DNA of 64,000 nucleotides. It comes from Marsupella aquatica. Its lineage: Eukaryota; Marchantiophyta. Shown piece after piece: positions 21,472 through 33,420 of the stretch. Every line of letters begins with the position of its first letter. Positions within the stretch are counted from its first letter, which is position 1. Made by a program: the position numbers and the translations under genes. Below the pieces are notes generated by a model. It saw only the letters and a list, made by a program, of their open reading frames with translations. It had not been told where the DNA came from and searched no databases. The stretch lies in contig OZ316891.1 in assembly GCA_973895155.1 (NCBI GenBank), positions 20,522,001 to 20,586,000 of the forward strand. Reading direction: 5' to 3'.

Positions 21472-24400
21472 TCAACAAGTATAGTGCCTGCCAAAACAAT
21501 ATAAGCCACATGACACTCAACGGCAGTTCTACTTACCTTTTGTTAAGCTTCTCTGCAGCTTCGCAGGCAAGTAACAGAGTGTCACTGGCCCTCTCAAGCA
21601 CCATATATAGATCCTGGCCCCCTCGACTGCGGACAATCACCCAGGAGTTCTGTTTGGTCCTCACACACATTTCAAATTCTCTATCCCGGGAAGACGTACT
21701 TCTTTCTTTCCTCCCAGTTTCTAAATCAATTTCTGCCCGAATTCGATTGAGAGTCGACAAAGATTCCTGCAAATCATAAATGGCATACATTCAATAAACA
21801 ATTTTTTATGAGACAAATTGAAGCTGCGAAATAGACCTCATGAACAATACAAAATATTCATTGACGAGTTTGGTTGCAGGCAAAGTTCGATTTTTCAGAC
21901 CTTGGCTAGTGTGGCAACTTTTCCCGCCGGTGAGAACTTGGAGACTCGATTATACCAATCGCAGTAAAGATACCGATAACCTGCAACATGCCAGGCATTG
22001 ATGCCAGGCCACTCTTTCATCAGAATTTCGTCTAGTTTGTGTATTTTCTGCGACGCCTGCAAAACCACAAACATGGATCATCCATCAGCACCAATATTAA
22101 GTGAAGCTTCACGGAGTACTCAACTAAGTTAAAATAAGTATTGGCTCAACATCAGGATTTTTTTTTAAACATTGGGTAAAATTCTTCCTTCCATTATGTC
22201 ATGACCAACAGACGACTATGAAACCTTTCCTCCTCGGTAAGAAGTGCCTAAGTAGTCATTTGAGGAGTGACACCTTCTCAAGAAGTTGTTCCTTCAGAGT
22301 TGTAACAGCTTCAGAACCAGAAGAAGTTGGAACAAGCATCAAAATCGTCAATGATTTAGATTGATATATACACAACTGCATTCGCTCTTCTGATGACTGG
22401 AGCCACACATCTGGAAGTTCATTACTTCCTTCTTCTTTTGTATTCCACACATCTGTATCAAGAAACCCATCTGCCCCTCGCCACCAGGCTTCCTGTGCAA
22501 GAGGTCGAGGCACAAATGATTTTGATCCCTCCCCTGTGACAGCCGCAACATCAGCACTTGCAGTAGGAGGACCAGCTGTGTCTCCTGCTATTGTGCCTGT
22601 GGACAAGTTACTGAGCATTTGGCGTAATCTTGAAGGTCCTATGGGACTGCTGGAGTCGCTACTTATACTTGAATTAGTCAACGCTACACCTGTACGCAAA
22701 GAACCCCGCCTACTTGAAGCTTGAGTTAAAACGGATGGCAGCAATCGTAAGATGGCATACTGAAATAATGTTGCTGTCTCCCCCTGCGAACAAGTCACAA
22801 CGCGCCCCCAACCCCAGACATAATTCACCACTGGGAACACTCTTAGACATGAGGAGAAATCTGACGCATTCTAGGAAAGGGCCAAAATGTTCACGGTATT
22901 ACAAAATCTCAACTGACACTGATATTAGCGTTCAAACAACTCACAGAGATTCAATGATAGCGAGTGAAAACAAGGGTCCACGACATCAACCATACCGGAG
23001 GGAGAGTGCTTGATAGCAACATATTTTGAAACAAAATAAGAACATGTCGCACAGTTCTCCCACCAAACCATGATTTCAAAAGTCCTTGAAGTGACTGCAT
23101 CCACAAAAACAGACGACTGTTACCCAATGTCCACACCCTGCACAAAAATCTAGACGAAAAGACACAATGGGTGAAAGCGAGGGAAATACCGACCAGGACT
23201 TCTAAAAGAGTTTCACGTTGAGGAAGGAAGAATTGGCCCAATCGCCTTTCTGTTAGAGAATCTCCAACGCTGGGGAGATGCAACTTCTTCCCTGCTCCAA
23301 AATCTGCATTCCAAACACCAACAAAGTGTACAGTTCTCTGATCGAAATAGGAAGTACACGTGACATTGCACAGTGCTGTGACAACTCATGCGTGTATCTT
23401 AATTCTCCCCAACATTGAAGTCCTACATAACAAGCATACTACGTAATCTCAATAGAAGACATAAACACAGCTCCGACAAGAATCGCAAGCAGGATGTGCA
23501 CTAAGGAGAGCACTGTGACAACTTCCGCAAGTATCTTCCAACAATGAAGTGCTGCATGACAAACCTGCAATATAATCTGGAAAGAAGGCATAGAGACAAC
23601 TCCGAGCAGCATCACCGGCAGGATGCGCATGAAGGAGGGCTCTTATGGATCCATAGAACAAAACAAATAAGTCGTGTGCTTCTTTAAGCAAAGCACGTAG
23701 AGCATCCTCTCGTGGTGCTTCCACGTTCTCTTTGCTCTTCTCCACCACCTACAAACAACACCAACATACCTCTTATACAATGTAATTACTTCAGCAATCT
23801 AATTGGCGCAGAGAAATTAAAATGAAGTAGATCTGAGGTGTAATCTGGCAGCGAGTGGCAAATTATAAACCTCATCTAACCACATAAACTACCACAAATC
23901 CATCCCTACTTCAACACTTGCTAACATCGGGATAATTCAGTTCGTACAATGTTTTCAGCGCCATTGTTGTGCATCAAAACCTACGAAAAATCGCTTTCTT
24001 TTAAGTCCTTTCATGAGAAATCTACCGACAATGACTTCATATACACGTTTGAAGCAATCTTCATATAGGTGTTAGGAGAGATTATCTGAATACAAGAACT
24101 TTTCTCTTTTGTTTAAGAATCAATGAGGTTGGCTTACGAAGTGTACACCATAAACCTCCCATCGGACTTACGCCTCATTTCCAGCAACCAGGTTTATACA
24201 TTTTGAAAGACAGACAGCCCATACTCTTGCGGCCAATCAACCTAAATTTAATTCCTGGAGGTGCAAGAGTCAGAATTCCCTCATTGGAGATTAAAGTCGA
24301 GCTGGAAACTAATTCGAGTCGGAGCCCTGGGCACCAAAAAAATTCATACCAGGACCATCCAGAGATCTGGCTCGCATTGGTAAAACAGATGCGTGTGTCG

Positions 24401-24943
24401 CTCTGCTTCCATCAACTCGCACGGAGTCTGTGGCGAGAATATCCTGAATTGCAAAACCCCCAATCCCAATCCCGATCCCAACCCCGACCCACATTTTTAA
24501 CTAAACCAATTCTCCAATCACTTTCCAATTTCTCCTTTCCACTTCACCTCACTTCATACGAAAACCAAATGCAGAAACCTAAAACGGGAAAACTCTCAAA
24601 CCCTACAAAACATTATGGATTCACGGCAATTCACGCTTTCTTAGGAAAAGCGCACTCTGCTCTCATCCCCTGTCCTGGTTTCATCAACGGAAGCGGCACT
24701 GGGAAGAGAAGAACTGCAAGAGCCGAGGGCCTTGGGCAGGCCCTGGTTGGAAGAAAGAAACCAATCAAGCAAACTCACTCACTTGGTGAAGGTGATTAGG
24801 CCTTCACTGAGGCCAATGAGGGAGAGCTGGGCAGGCAGTGGGCAACTGGGCGGCGAGAAGAACAAGATTTTATCCAGCTCCTGACCTTCCACTGTTCCTC
24901 TCCGCATGTCGAACACACATAGCTGCACCCTGCTGTCCGCCAT
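21472..24943 (-). CDS. CCZ1: Vacuolar fusion protein CCZ1, nine exons
   Basis: Nine minus-strand exons with GT-AG borders and consistent phases: 24943-24783, 24443-24350, 23748-23565, 23303-23194, 23094-22996, 22783-22274, 22056-21901, 21766-21537 and 21487-21472, giving 519 residues, close to plant CCZ1. Recognisable segments in order are LCVFDMRRGTVEGQELDKIL, FYQCEPDLWMVLVVEKSKE, SIRALL, FGAGKKLHLPS, LILFQNMLLSSTLPP, LFQYAILRLLPS, WPGINAWHVAGYRYLYCD and WVIVRSRGGQDLYMVLERA. CCZ1 pairs with MON1 to activate Rab7 on late endosomes, driving fusion with the vacuole and with autophagosomes. The N-terminal longin-type fold contacts MON1. The last exon is only 16 bases and ends HYTC; if it is skipped, intron read-through stops at once after NKR. 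No disabling change is seen. Confidence 0.93.
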
Positions 24944-25549
24944 CGCTGCTGCCAAAGTTTCTCTCTCCCAATCCACTCCAATCCACTTCAATTCTCTAAT
25001 GTTTCTTAGTCGGAGCCATCAAACCTCCTCTGAAGACCGAATCCATTACTTTTCAACCTTGAAATTTGACAGATTGGCTTTTCGTTGGAGTTGGGCACCA
25101 GATGGAAGATACAATTTACGCACTTCGATTTCGACTATGATGAGCAGGACCGCACCTGATGGGAGTTTACTTCAGTATGGAGGTAGCTCTCAGAAGTTTC
25201 TTGACACCTACTTTGTAAAATCCTCTCACTTCATGGAGTGACTTGACTTGACTTCTTTCTTCTTTGTGTGTGTGTGCGTTTGTTTGTTTGTTCTTGGCAG
25301 TGTTACAACTATTTTGGGTCTCCATTTCTCCAACAATTTCTTGCCCTTATCCTTTTTTGTGCTTAATAGTCATTGCCAAGCCTAAGCTCCCGTGCAGTGC
25401 AATGTTGAGATGCTTGCTTGACAAAAGGGGCAGATGGAGTGCCAAAACTCACATGGACCAGTTTGAACTGTTATTTGTTACTAGTATAACATTTTTCTTT
25501 TGTTTCAATTCTGACCTTTCTAGTTGTTAACATTGTTATTATACATGCA
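24944..25549. other. CCZ1 upstream region, no gene
   Basis: The minus-strand promoter and leader of CCZ1 should lie here. The first 320 bases are the part found inverted in copy A (8260-8580), and about 25330-25480 matches 9210-9340 in direct orientation. A short GT-rich run lies at 25263-25280. The open frame at 24906-25241 runs opposite to CCZ1 and is disrupted in copy A. Confidence 0.55.
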
Positions 25550-25815
25550 GTGTATTTATATATTATGAGCCCTATGCCCGTGCATTGCAATGTGCAAGGA
25601 AGGCTGGTCCATAGGGAGTCGGGTCGGGGCATTTATGGGGCAGCGGGAAGCACATATGTGCTAGGGGTGCACATTTACTCAATCAATGGTCAGCGAAAAC
25701 AGCCAATCAAATCTAATGGCTATGGATCTTTCTTGCCCATGAGCTTTTTTGTATTGGGATGAAGGGCAAAAAAAGGTGGGATCCCTTATATGATATAGTT
25801 GTAGATATATATGTA
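25550..25815 (+). repeat. Dispersed repeat, copy 1 (partner about 54820-55155)
   Basis: Shared ordered phrases are CCCTATGCCC, GTGCAAGGAA, GGAAGCACATATG, CAATCAATGGTCA-like, TGGATCTTTCTTGCCCATGAG-like and GGGATCCCTTAT followed by ATAGTTGTA. Both copies end in an AT-rich run. The family is unrecognised; size and layout suggest a short nonautonomous element. Confidence 0.6.
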
Positions 25816-25849
25816 TATACTAGCTTTGTGAGTTGCACAAAAGATGTCA

Positions 25850-26420
25850 AGGCTAGGATAAGATGTTGAGGTGAGAAAAAGAAGTCAAGGTGAGAAACAA
25901 TGTTGAGGAGAGAAAAGATGGTGAGGTGAGAAAGATGTAGAGGAGAGAGAAAATGGTGAGATGAGAAAACTATGTTGAGGTGAAAAAAAGATGTCGAGGA
26001 GAAAAAGAGGTCAATGGTGAGATAAAGATGTCATGGTGAGACAAAGATGTCATAGTGAGAAAAAGATAAGATGTTGCACTGACAAAAGGTGTCAAGGTGA
26101 GGAAAAGATCTCAAGGTGAGAAACAATCTTGAGTAGAGAAAATGATCTGGACAAGAGGAAAAGAAGTTGAGATGAAAAAGGATACCAGGGAAAATATGTG
26201 AGGTGTAAGAAGATGTCAAGGTGAGAAAATGATATTGTGGTGAGTAAAAGATGTCAAGAGGAGAAAAGTTGTCCAGGGTGAGATCAAGATGTGTAGGGTG
26301 AGAGAAAGGTGGCAAGATGAAAAAAAGATGTCATGACGAGAAAAAGGTGTGGAGGAGAGAAAATATATATCAAGATTAGATAAATATGTCAAAGCAAAAG
26401 ATGTCAAGGCGAGGCAAGAA
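25850..26420 (+). repeat. Minisatellite array, unit about 20-25 bp
   Basis: Roughly 25 degenerate copies built on GATGTCAAGGTGAGAAAA, with variants GTTGAGG, GTCATGG and GTGGAGG. The purine-rich strand is plus. Minus-strand frames across it are artefacts of the repeat. Confidence 0.8.
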
Positions 26421-27224
26421 AATATAGGCATTGTGATGTAGTTGCAAAAACATGTTATGTGTGATCCTCGCCATGCAATTGTTGTGGTCGTGTTCAATAC
26501 CTATGCATTACACATAAGAAAGATTCTTTTTTTGAAACACCCTAATTTTTGTTTGAAAAAGTACAGGATTTGTACTTGTATGCATTGTTACTTCACATGT
26601 TGTCGGGGTAAAAAGGTGTCATTGCGTGAAAGATATCTATGTCAAAAAGATTTTACAAAAATGATGAAGAAGGGCACAAGATAGGTGATGACAACCGAGA
26701 GAAGCGCATTCACACAACGCTATGTAAGGGTGGCATCCCCCTCCCCCTCATGGCCTCCTCTCCCCTTTCTCTTGAATGAGCTGCCTCTCATCTCTCATCC
26801 CCTCCCCCCAGGTACTTAGGGCAGGAGGGTATGGTACCATTCAGCCCTTCTCCTACATATGGGTGCTCATTAATTTCCCCTCCTCTTTGAAGTTTGAACT
26901 TAGTCCCTGTCCCCTCATAACGGTGTCTCAACTGCCCAATCCCAATGGCAACACATGGCACTCACATATCTCATATGCCATCATGCCCCGCATACAGAAT
27001 CTTTGTGGTCCTGTTTGTGGTCTACCAAAATCCCCAAAATCTCTTTTCTTGTTTGCTCTGGGTTTGTTTTTTTGGCTAATCAAAGGCTAGGATAAATCAA
27101 AGTATAAACCCAATGGTCATAAAGTATTCCCTCCAAAAGTCAGTTTGCAAAGGGGCCACCCACCGTTTTCAGATGTACTGTAGCTTTTTTAATTTTTAAG
27201 GGGAAATTTGTGAAACCCATAGAA
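26421..27224. other. Intergenic stretch, no gene
   Basis: Short unrecognised frames only (26442-26684, 26776-27090). No repeat structure beyond simple pyrimidine runs around 26740-26810. Confidence 0.4.
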
Positions 27225-27300
27225 AGAGAAGAGTTAGCCACAAACATTAAACCCAAGACCTATAAGTCTCTACTCAAGTGAGCTATCACAAAGTCATGCC
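27225..27300 (-). mobile_element. Degenerate tRNA-type SINE head
   Basis: On the minus strand TAGCTCACTTGAGTAGAG resembles an A box, and TCTTGGGTTTAATG about 15 bases later resembles a B box. The spacing is short and the ends are undefined, so this is a weak call. Confidence 0.3.
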
Positions 27301-27336
27301 TCTTTGGGCATGCAAAGGGGCCACCCACCATTTTTG

Positions 27337-27580
27337 GCTGCATCTGTTATGATAGTAGTAGATATATGACACTGCAAAAGCTCAAAAGGGCCAAATTGGG
27401 AGACAAGAGCCCAAAGCCCAGGAACCCCAATATCTGGTAAAAATAAAAGGGAGAAGCCTATGTGATTATGGTAGTAGATATATGACACTGCAAAAGATCA
27501 AAGGGCAAAATTGGGAGACAAGAACCCAAAGCCAGGAACCCCAATAACTGGGAGAAACAAAAGGGAGAAGCCAAGGACGA
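27337..27580 (+). repeat. Tandem duplication of about 122 bp
   Basis: The phrases TATGATAGTAGTAGATATATG, CACTGCAAAAG, GGGAGACAAGA, CCCAAAGCC, GGAACCCCAAT and AAAAGGGAGAAGCC occur twice in the same order with few differences. Confidence 0.8.
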
Positions 27581-28876
27581 AACCCTCAGAAGACCACATA
27601 GCCCAAAAAACCCAAGAGTCACCACAACAGTGAAAGACCTCCACAAAGCAAATAACTAAAACCCAACTAAACCCCTAGTGGGCAGCAAACTGAAAAGGGT
27701 GGTTCCAAAGTCAACTTTGGAGCAGGGTCATAAAAGAGAATGTGCCTAGAGGCCCTAAAAACCAATGTCTTGGCCCTTTGAAGAATAGTGATTGTCTAAG
27801 CCCGCTCTAGTGTAATAGACATCCGCCATCTAGAGAAGGCAATGATTACAGAAACATGGGGATAAGGCCTCCACTTGATAGAGAAGACCACACATGCCGG
27901 TAGGTACCTATCAAATATAGGGTGAAGAACTCCAGCAACCTCCAAAGCAAATGGGCAGTTCAATAGATCCCCTTGCAGATGTTCCATGTGGGGCGCAGGG
28001 CTGCTGTCCATTCTCACCCCCAATGCAGCAAACAATGACTTTCACATTTGCCCCAATAAATAAGTAATTATTAGAATGTCAATCAGCCCTCAATGACTAA
28101 ATTTTAGTTGGCTTTTGGGACACCTAGAAAATAATCCAATGCCTATAATTTTAAGAATACTCAAAGCATATTTATGTAAACATTAACATAACAATGTATC
28201 AGTTATTTTGTAAGGTAGAAATGAAATGTGAAGAATAGTAATCTGGAAAATGATGCTCAGATAGACTAACTGTGTAACAATACAAGTTGAATTGGCCAAC
28301 GGAAGCCTTTTACAAAAGAAATACATTATCTGAGTTCAACACAAATGTTTTGATGGAATGCATTGTGATATCTCCTGGAAAGAACCAAAAGTTGCCTCCC
28401 CTGGAAGAACACAATGTGCATTGCTTTCAAATTGATACAGGAAAATTTTCTAAAAGATCTCTCTGGCTGTTCTGTTTTGGGGTTGCAAGTTTAGCTAAGA
28501 AAGTAACGCACTAAATGTTTTGTGTCACAACTGCATCAATGGACACACTCACCATGGCTCTCACCCCGACTCTAGTCCTACCTCTTTCCCTAACTATTGA
28601 CCATCTCTCCTTGCCAGCAAAGGTTTTCATGGACCATCTTCTTAGCGTCTCATATTTTGCATTGACAACATAGGTGTCAGGGCAGTAAATTTTTAATCTC
28701 AGTTTTTCTCATTATCTGTGCAACTTTTGCCTCTCCTTTATACCCTGGGACTCTTGCCTTCTTTTTGCACTCTCCTGAGCCCCATCCTTGCAACTATTGA
28801 CCCCTTGCCTTACCGCAACTCATGCATAATCTTTCAACAAACACTTCCACATTAACAACTTAGTTTGCTTAACATT
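27581..28876. other. Dispersed-repeat copy 2 and intergenic sequence, no gene
   Basis: 27690-28030 is the partner of the repeat at 9385-9845. After it comes AT-rich sequence without a convincing frame; 28287-28514 (75 codons) is unrecognised. Confidence 0.45.
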
Positions 28877-29197
28877 ATGACAATAGTGAGAACACTTCCA
28901 CAAAGCCAGCATGGCCTCTATGACAATGCACTTCTCCAATTAAGACAAAGTGGCTGCAACAGCTACATGACTGTAATGAGAACCCGACCACAACAAGGAG
29001 TCTTGCAAGGAGTGTGCACCGCACAACCATTGGGCAAAATGGTCAAATTTGTCAAGTTGGTGGCGCTGCTGGCTCTTGGCTTTGGGAATAGAAAGGCGAT
29101 ATATTGAGAAAAGCTAGTCAATTCACGGAGATCCTGCAAAAACATCAGGATGTGCTATTGGATAGGGTTTTTTTGAGGTGGCAACTGTTGAGTATTG
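28877..29197 (+). mobile_element. Copia family B fragment, 3' internal region and first 12 bases of the LTR
   Basis: Nearly identical to 51173-51494. In the right-hand copy this segment runs into an LTR starting TGTTGAGTATTG. Here only that start (29186-29197) remains before unrelated GC-rich sequence. It is therefore a truncated copia tail. The 80-codon frame it carries is present in both copies but shows no known domain. Confidence 0.65.
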
Positions 29198-30324
29198 CGG
29201 TGCGGTCGGGGCCGGCGACTGGAGCCCGATGTTTCGGTGGCGCGACGTCCAACCAAAGTGGGAGGAATGGTGCTTCTTGTAGAGAGCTGCTCAATGCTGT
29301 GAACAGAGGACTGAGCCAGCAACCTCTCTTCTACAGTCGTGCGCTTGATGCTGGTTTGAGGAGGAGAAGGAGGAATGTTGGAATGGTGAGCCTCTCGCTG
29401 CTGGACTCCATGGCTACTGCCTCTCGTTTTCAGCTTTCAAGCTCTCGCTGCTGGATTGGACTCGATTGGATTGGACTCAATGCTGCTGCTGATGGTGATG
29501 GGACTCTTGCTGTTGGACTCCATGGTTGCTGCCTCTCGTTTTCAGCTCTCCAGCTCTCGCTACTGGATTGGACTTGATTGGATTGGACTCGATGCTGCTG
29601 CTGATCGCTGCTGATGGTGATGGGACTCTCGTTGCTGGACTCCATGGCTGCTGCCTCTCATTTTCAGCTCTCCAGGATCGATGCTTTCATCCTCTTTTGT
29701 GGACCTCCCTGTTGTCTGATCCATGTATCTTGGAGATTTCCAAGTATTTTGGAGTTTGAAAGTATGAAGAAAAGTGAACGTTGCGTATAATCTGGTCTCC
29801 AGGCTTAATGTTTTGGGTGACTCACCTTAGCATTTAGTCTAGGGAGTATATTAGACTTGCTTCACAGCTATTTAACCTGAGCTCCTTTCTCAGTTCAGTA
29901 CCTCCCTCCTTGTTCAGTGAATCTGCTATCTGCTCTTGCTCTCAGTGCGTAGCTCTGCCATCACTTTCTCAAGTCTTAGTGATCAGGTACTTTGCTTGGC
30001 TCTGCCTTTGCTTTGCAGGGGCTTTGCTCTGCTTTGCTCCCATGCAGCTGCTCAGATCATGCTAACTGGGCTACTGTATGTGAGCTTTGCCATTGCTTTC
30101 CAGTGCTCTCAAGCCTTAGTGCTCAGCCTTGCCATCGTTGCATTGGGTTTTTGTTCAGTGCATGCTCCAGTGGACTATCATTTAGTGTTGTGCTGCAGTG
30201 GGCTCAGTGAGGCTATATATTGTTTGGTGTTGCGCACCAGTGGGCTTTCGTTCCGTGCCATTGCTTCCCAGTGGTCTCCACCAGTAGGCTTTCGATCAAT
30301 GCCATTGCTTCAGCTCGAGACATG
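29198..30324. other. GC-richer repetitive stretch, no gene
   Basis: 29386-29680 holds two and a half copies of a unit of about 113-122 bp containing TGGACTCCATGG, CTGCCTCTCGTTTTCAGCT, GGATTGGACT and GCTGCTGCTGATGGTGATGG. 29930-30310 is enriched in TTTGC/CAGTG/GCTCAG phrases. The frames are repeat artefacts. Confidence 0.55.
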
Positions 30325-30707
30325 AGAAGCTATTGTTCACTAACCCAGAGTTGTTGTTATAATTGTCATCTTGGTCACTAACCCAGAGCTGTCGGCTCAG
30401 TTATCTTTTTGCTCTTGTCTCGTTCACTAACCCAGAGCTGTCGGCTAAGTTATCTTTTTTGCTATTGTCTCGTTCACTAACCCAGAGCTGTCGGCTCAGT
30501 TCATTTTGCTGTAAGAGTCATCTCTTTCACTAACCCAGAGCTGTCGGCTCAATTAACTTCCTACTCAATTCATTTTGTTGTAACAGTCATCTCGGTCACT
30601 AACCCAGAGCTTTCGGCTCAGTCCTTTTTGCAATAAAAGTCATTGCTCACTAACCTAGAGCTGTTGGCTCAGTTAACTCTCTGGTCAGTTCATTTTGTTG
30701 TAACATT
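30325..30707 (+). repeat. Tandem array with CACTAACCCAGAGCTGTCGG core
   Basis: About seven units of 50-65 bp carry CACTAACCCAGAGCTGTCGG followed by CTCAGTT and a T-rich spacer with TTGTAACAGTCAT. The array is cut by the copia insertion at 30707. The base run just past the element at 48437 (ACATTGTCATTCTCTAACCC) continues the same unit, so the array was the insertion target. Confidence 0.8.
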
Positions 30708-30962
30708 TGTTAGATATTGCTCTAGTCTTGTGACTCATGAGCTAACTATAGTTAGGCTAACTCGGGTTAGGACTTAGCTATTGTTAGCGGTAGTGCTATT
30801 GTGTTTATAGCCAGGGCTGATGCCAGACAATGGTGGAACTTAGGCTGATTGTTACGGAGCTAGTTGAGAGATAGGGAGAGCTTTTGCTGTGGATGCTTGG
30901 AATGGTCGGTCGGCCTAGAGTGCAGTAAAGCTCTTGTGTGTTCCCGTGGACGTAGCCTCATG
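30708..30962 (+). repeat. Left LTR of the copia element (3' truncated)
   Basis: 255 bases colinear with the right LTR, with scattered substitutions. The TATA-like GTGTATATAGCC of the right LTR reads GTGTTTATAGCC here, which would weaken the promoter. Confidence 0.85.
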
Positions 30963-31045
30963 AAGTCTTTTCACCGGTGGCTAAGTATTCCACAATTTGG
31001 ATCTTGTGTCAGTTTGTTGTGTTTTTTAATCTGGTGATGGATTAG

Positions 31046-32264
31046 ATGGATGTTGTTACTGCTTTTCTCTATGGCAACTTGGAAGAGTTGATCTTCATGA
31101 GACAACCACTAGGCTTTATGAAGAAGGGCCAAGAGAACTTAGTTTGTAGATTGCTCAAGTCCTTGTATGGATTGAAGCAGTCTCCCAGACAATGGAACAA
31201 GCGGTTTGATGATTTCATGCTTGCTCAAAGTTTTACAAGAATGGTGTATGATCCTTGTGTGTATACAAAATCAGTCAAGAATGATGTATTTGGTTTCATC
31301 ATTCTGGTGATCTATGTGGATGACATGCTGATTGTGGCTAAAGATCAATCTGAGGTTGACAGTCTCAAGGCAAAATTGAGTGTTGAATTCAGGATAAAGG
31401 ATTTTGGTAAAGCCAAGAGGATCTTAGGGATGGAGATTTAGGAACTCTGATACTGGACAGTTGTGCTTGAGTCAAGGCCAGTATGCGAGGAAAGTACTTG
31501 CACGATTCAACATGGAGAACTGCAAGCCAGTGAGTATTCCTTTAGCTTCACATTTCAAGTTATCATTGGCTTTCTCTCCTACGGATGCTGTGGAGAAAGG
31601 CCTGATGGCTAAGATTCCTTATGAGAAGGCAGTAGGCAGTCTGATGTATTTGATGACTTGTACTAGGCCTGACTTGGCCCTAACAATGGGCAAGGTTAGC
31701 AGATTCATGTCAAATCCAAGGAAGGTACACTGGGAAGCTGTTAAATGGATTCTCAGGTATGTGAAGGGAACATAGGACTATGGATTACTATTTGATAACT
31801 GATCAAATAGAACGTTAGTTGGCTATGTAGATTCTGATTATGGAGGCTGTCTAGATACAAGGAGGTCTACAACTGGGTTTGTATACACTCTTGAAGGAGG
31901 ATGTATGAGTTAGAAATCTACCTTGCAGAAGTGCATTTCTCAGTCTACTACAAAAGCAGAGTATGTTGCAGCAGCAGAAGCAACAAAGGAAGCAATTTGG
32001 TTGGACAAGTTGATCGCAAAGATGGGTTTAGAGCATGACAAAATGACCCTAAACTGTGATAGTCAGAGTGCTCTTCACTTGGCTGCTAACCAGGTGATGG
32101 ATAGCAAAGCACATTGATATCAGATACCATTTTATCAGACAAGCAGTGTCTGATAAAACTTTTGAGCTAGTCAAGATTGATGGAAAGCTCAATCCCGCTG
32201 ATGCCTTTACCAAAGTGATTCCTTTAGAGAGTTTCTCAAGATACAGTGCTACTTTGCAGGTTTT
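31046..32264 (+). pseudogene. Copia pol remnant: reverse transcriptase and RNase H
   Basis: 31046-31441 starts inside the reverse transcriptase at DVVTAFLYGNLEE and contains SLYGLKQSPRQW and the catalytic YVDDM. A stop and frameshift near 31439 lead to a second frame (31461-32117) with the connection and RNase H domains (CTRPDLA, VDSDYGGCLDTRRSTTG, STTKAEYVAA). That frame is cut by TAG 31773, TGA 31800 and TAG 31911. A further frameshift near 32100 precedes LNPADAFTK. It once copied the element RNA into DNA and cannot do so now. The CACTA insertion lies immediately after it. Confidence 0.92.
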
Positions 32265-32279
32265 GCACACTACTACATA

Positions 32280-32840
32280 TTTGCCAATTTTGCGAAGGCG
32301 TTTTACAAGAGGAAGAAAGCTTTGCAAGATTAATCTCATCGCTAAACTTGCGATACGATACGCATCGCACTTAGCGAATCTACACACATCGCAACACATA
32401 ATTGCGAAACTTAGACCATTGCAACATTTTACGACACTTCAGGTATCGCAAAACATTTCCGAAGCAATTACCATTGAACAAGTTAGCGATCTTTACCGCT
32501 TCGCAAATTCATTGAGATGCGCCGGAAAACTAAATGGTTGTGAATATTTAAGCATCTCAAAATATTTTGCGAGTCTTATTGTCTCGCAAATGAGCGATGT
32601 TTGTGGAATATATGGCTAACTTGCGATAGTAATAGGCTCGCAAATCCTGTGCCTGTCTAGGGTCTCATTTTGTGAATGTTTTGGTTTCGCAACTCTGAGA
32701 TGGTGGTATCTTCGGAAGTTTGCGATGAGGGGATGATGGCAATTAGGGAGCAGTTAAGTATCGCAAATGTAGCGATGAGTTTGCGGGTGTAGGGGTTTCG
32801 CAAGATGTTTCGCAAAATATTATGAGCGCTTCAAAGAGGT
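32280..32840. repeat. Left subterminal motif cluster of the CACTA element
   Basis: About twenty copies in both orientations of TTGCGA / TCGCAA-type motifs (core TTTGCGAA or TTCGCAAA) in 550 bases. In En/Spm, short subterminal motifs are the binding sites of the accessory protein TNPA. This cluster is the likely equivalent. Confidence 0.75.
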
Positions 32841-33420
32841 GGAAAAGGAATGGGATTGGGGAGGGAGGGTAAAGGAGGGTGGATACATGTAATTTTTAGG
32901 GAGGGACAATGAAAAGGAGGAGGAAGGGAATGGGGCTAGGAGGGACAAGGAACGGAGGGATCCAAGAGGGAGGATACAGGTTTAGGGGGCACAAGGAAAT
33001 GAGGGAGGAGGAAGGGTATGTAGATATAGTTTTAGGGAGGGTTTGGATTTAGGGAGTGAAAATAAAAAGGAGGGAGTTTAGGGTTTAGAGAGGGACAAGG
33101 AAAGGAGGGAGGGTATTGGTTTAGAGAGGGACAAGGAAATGAGGGAGGTTTAAGGGTATAGGTTTAGGAGGGAGGAGAGAAGCTAGGTTGTATAGGTAAG
33201 AGTGGGGGACAGGGGTGGAAAGTAAGGAAAGTATAGGGTTGAAATAGAAAGCCAGGGGTTGGGACAAGGAGAGGAAGGAGGAAGGAGGGTTTAATAAGAG
33301 GGACAAACAATGAAAGAAAGGAGGAGGGAGGTGGGTACAAGTAATAAGGAGAACAGCTAGGGGGGATTAGGAAAGCATGGAGGATAGAGGACTACAAGCA
33401 ACATGAGTTTTCTTTGCATA
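32841..33420 (+). repeat. Purine-rich GGGAGG stretch
   Basis: Almost uninterrupted purines on the plus strand, with GGGAGGG, GGACAAGGAA and AGGGTATAGG-like reiterations. It lies between the left subterminal cluster and the 3' end of the transposase gene. The minus-strand frame at 33121-33306 is a low-complexity artefact. Confidence 0.7.

Noticed and set aside
20968-21504. 178-codon plus-strand frame overlapping the end of CCZ1
   Set aside because: No recognisable motif, it overlaps the CCZ1 last exon antisense, and the corresponding part of copy A has stops on this strand.
25850-26420. Minus-strand 93-94 codon frames
   Set aside because: They are translations of the purine-rich minisatellite.
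30325-30707. CRISPR-like array with regular repeats
   Set aside because: The spacers are themselves repeats of each other, the setting is a plant genome, and no cas genes exist. It is an ordinary tandem array.
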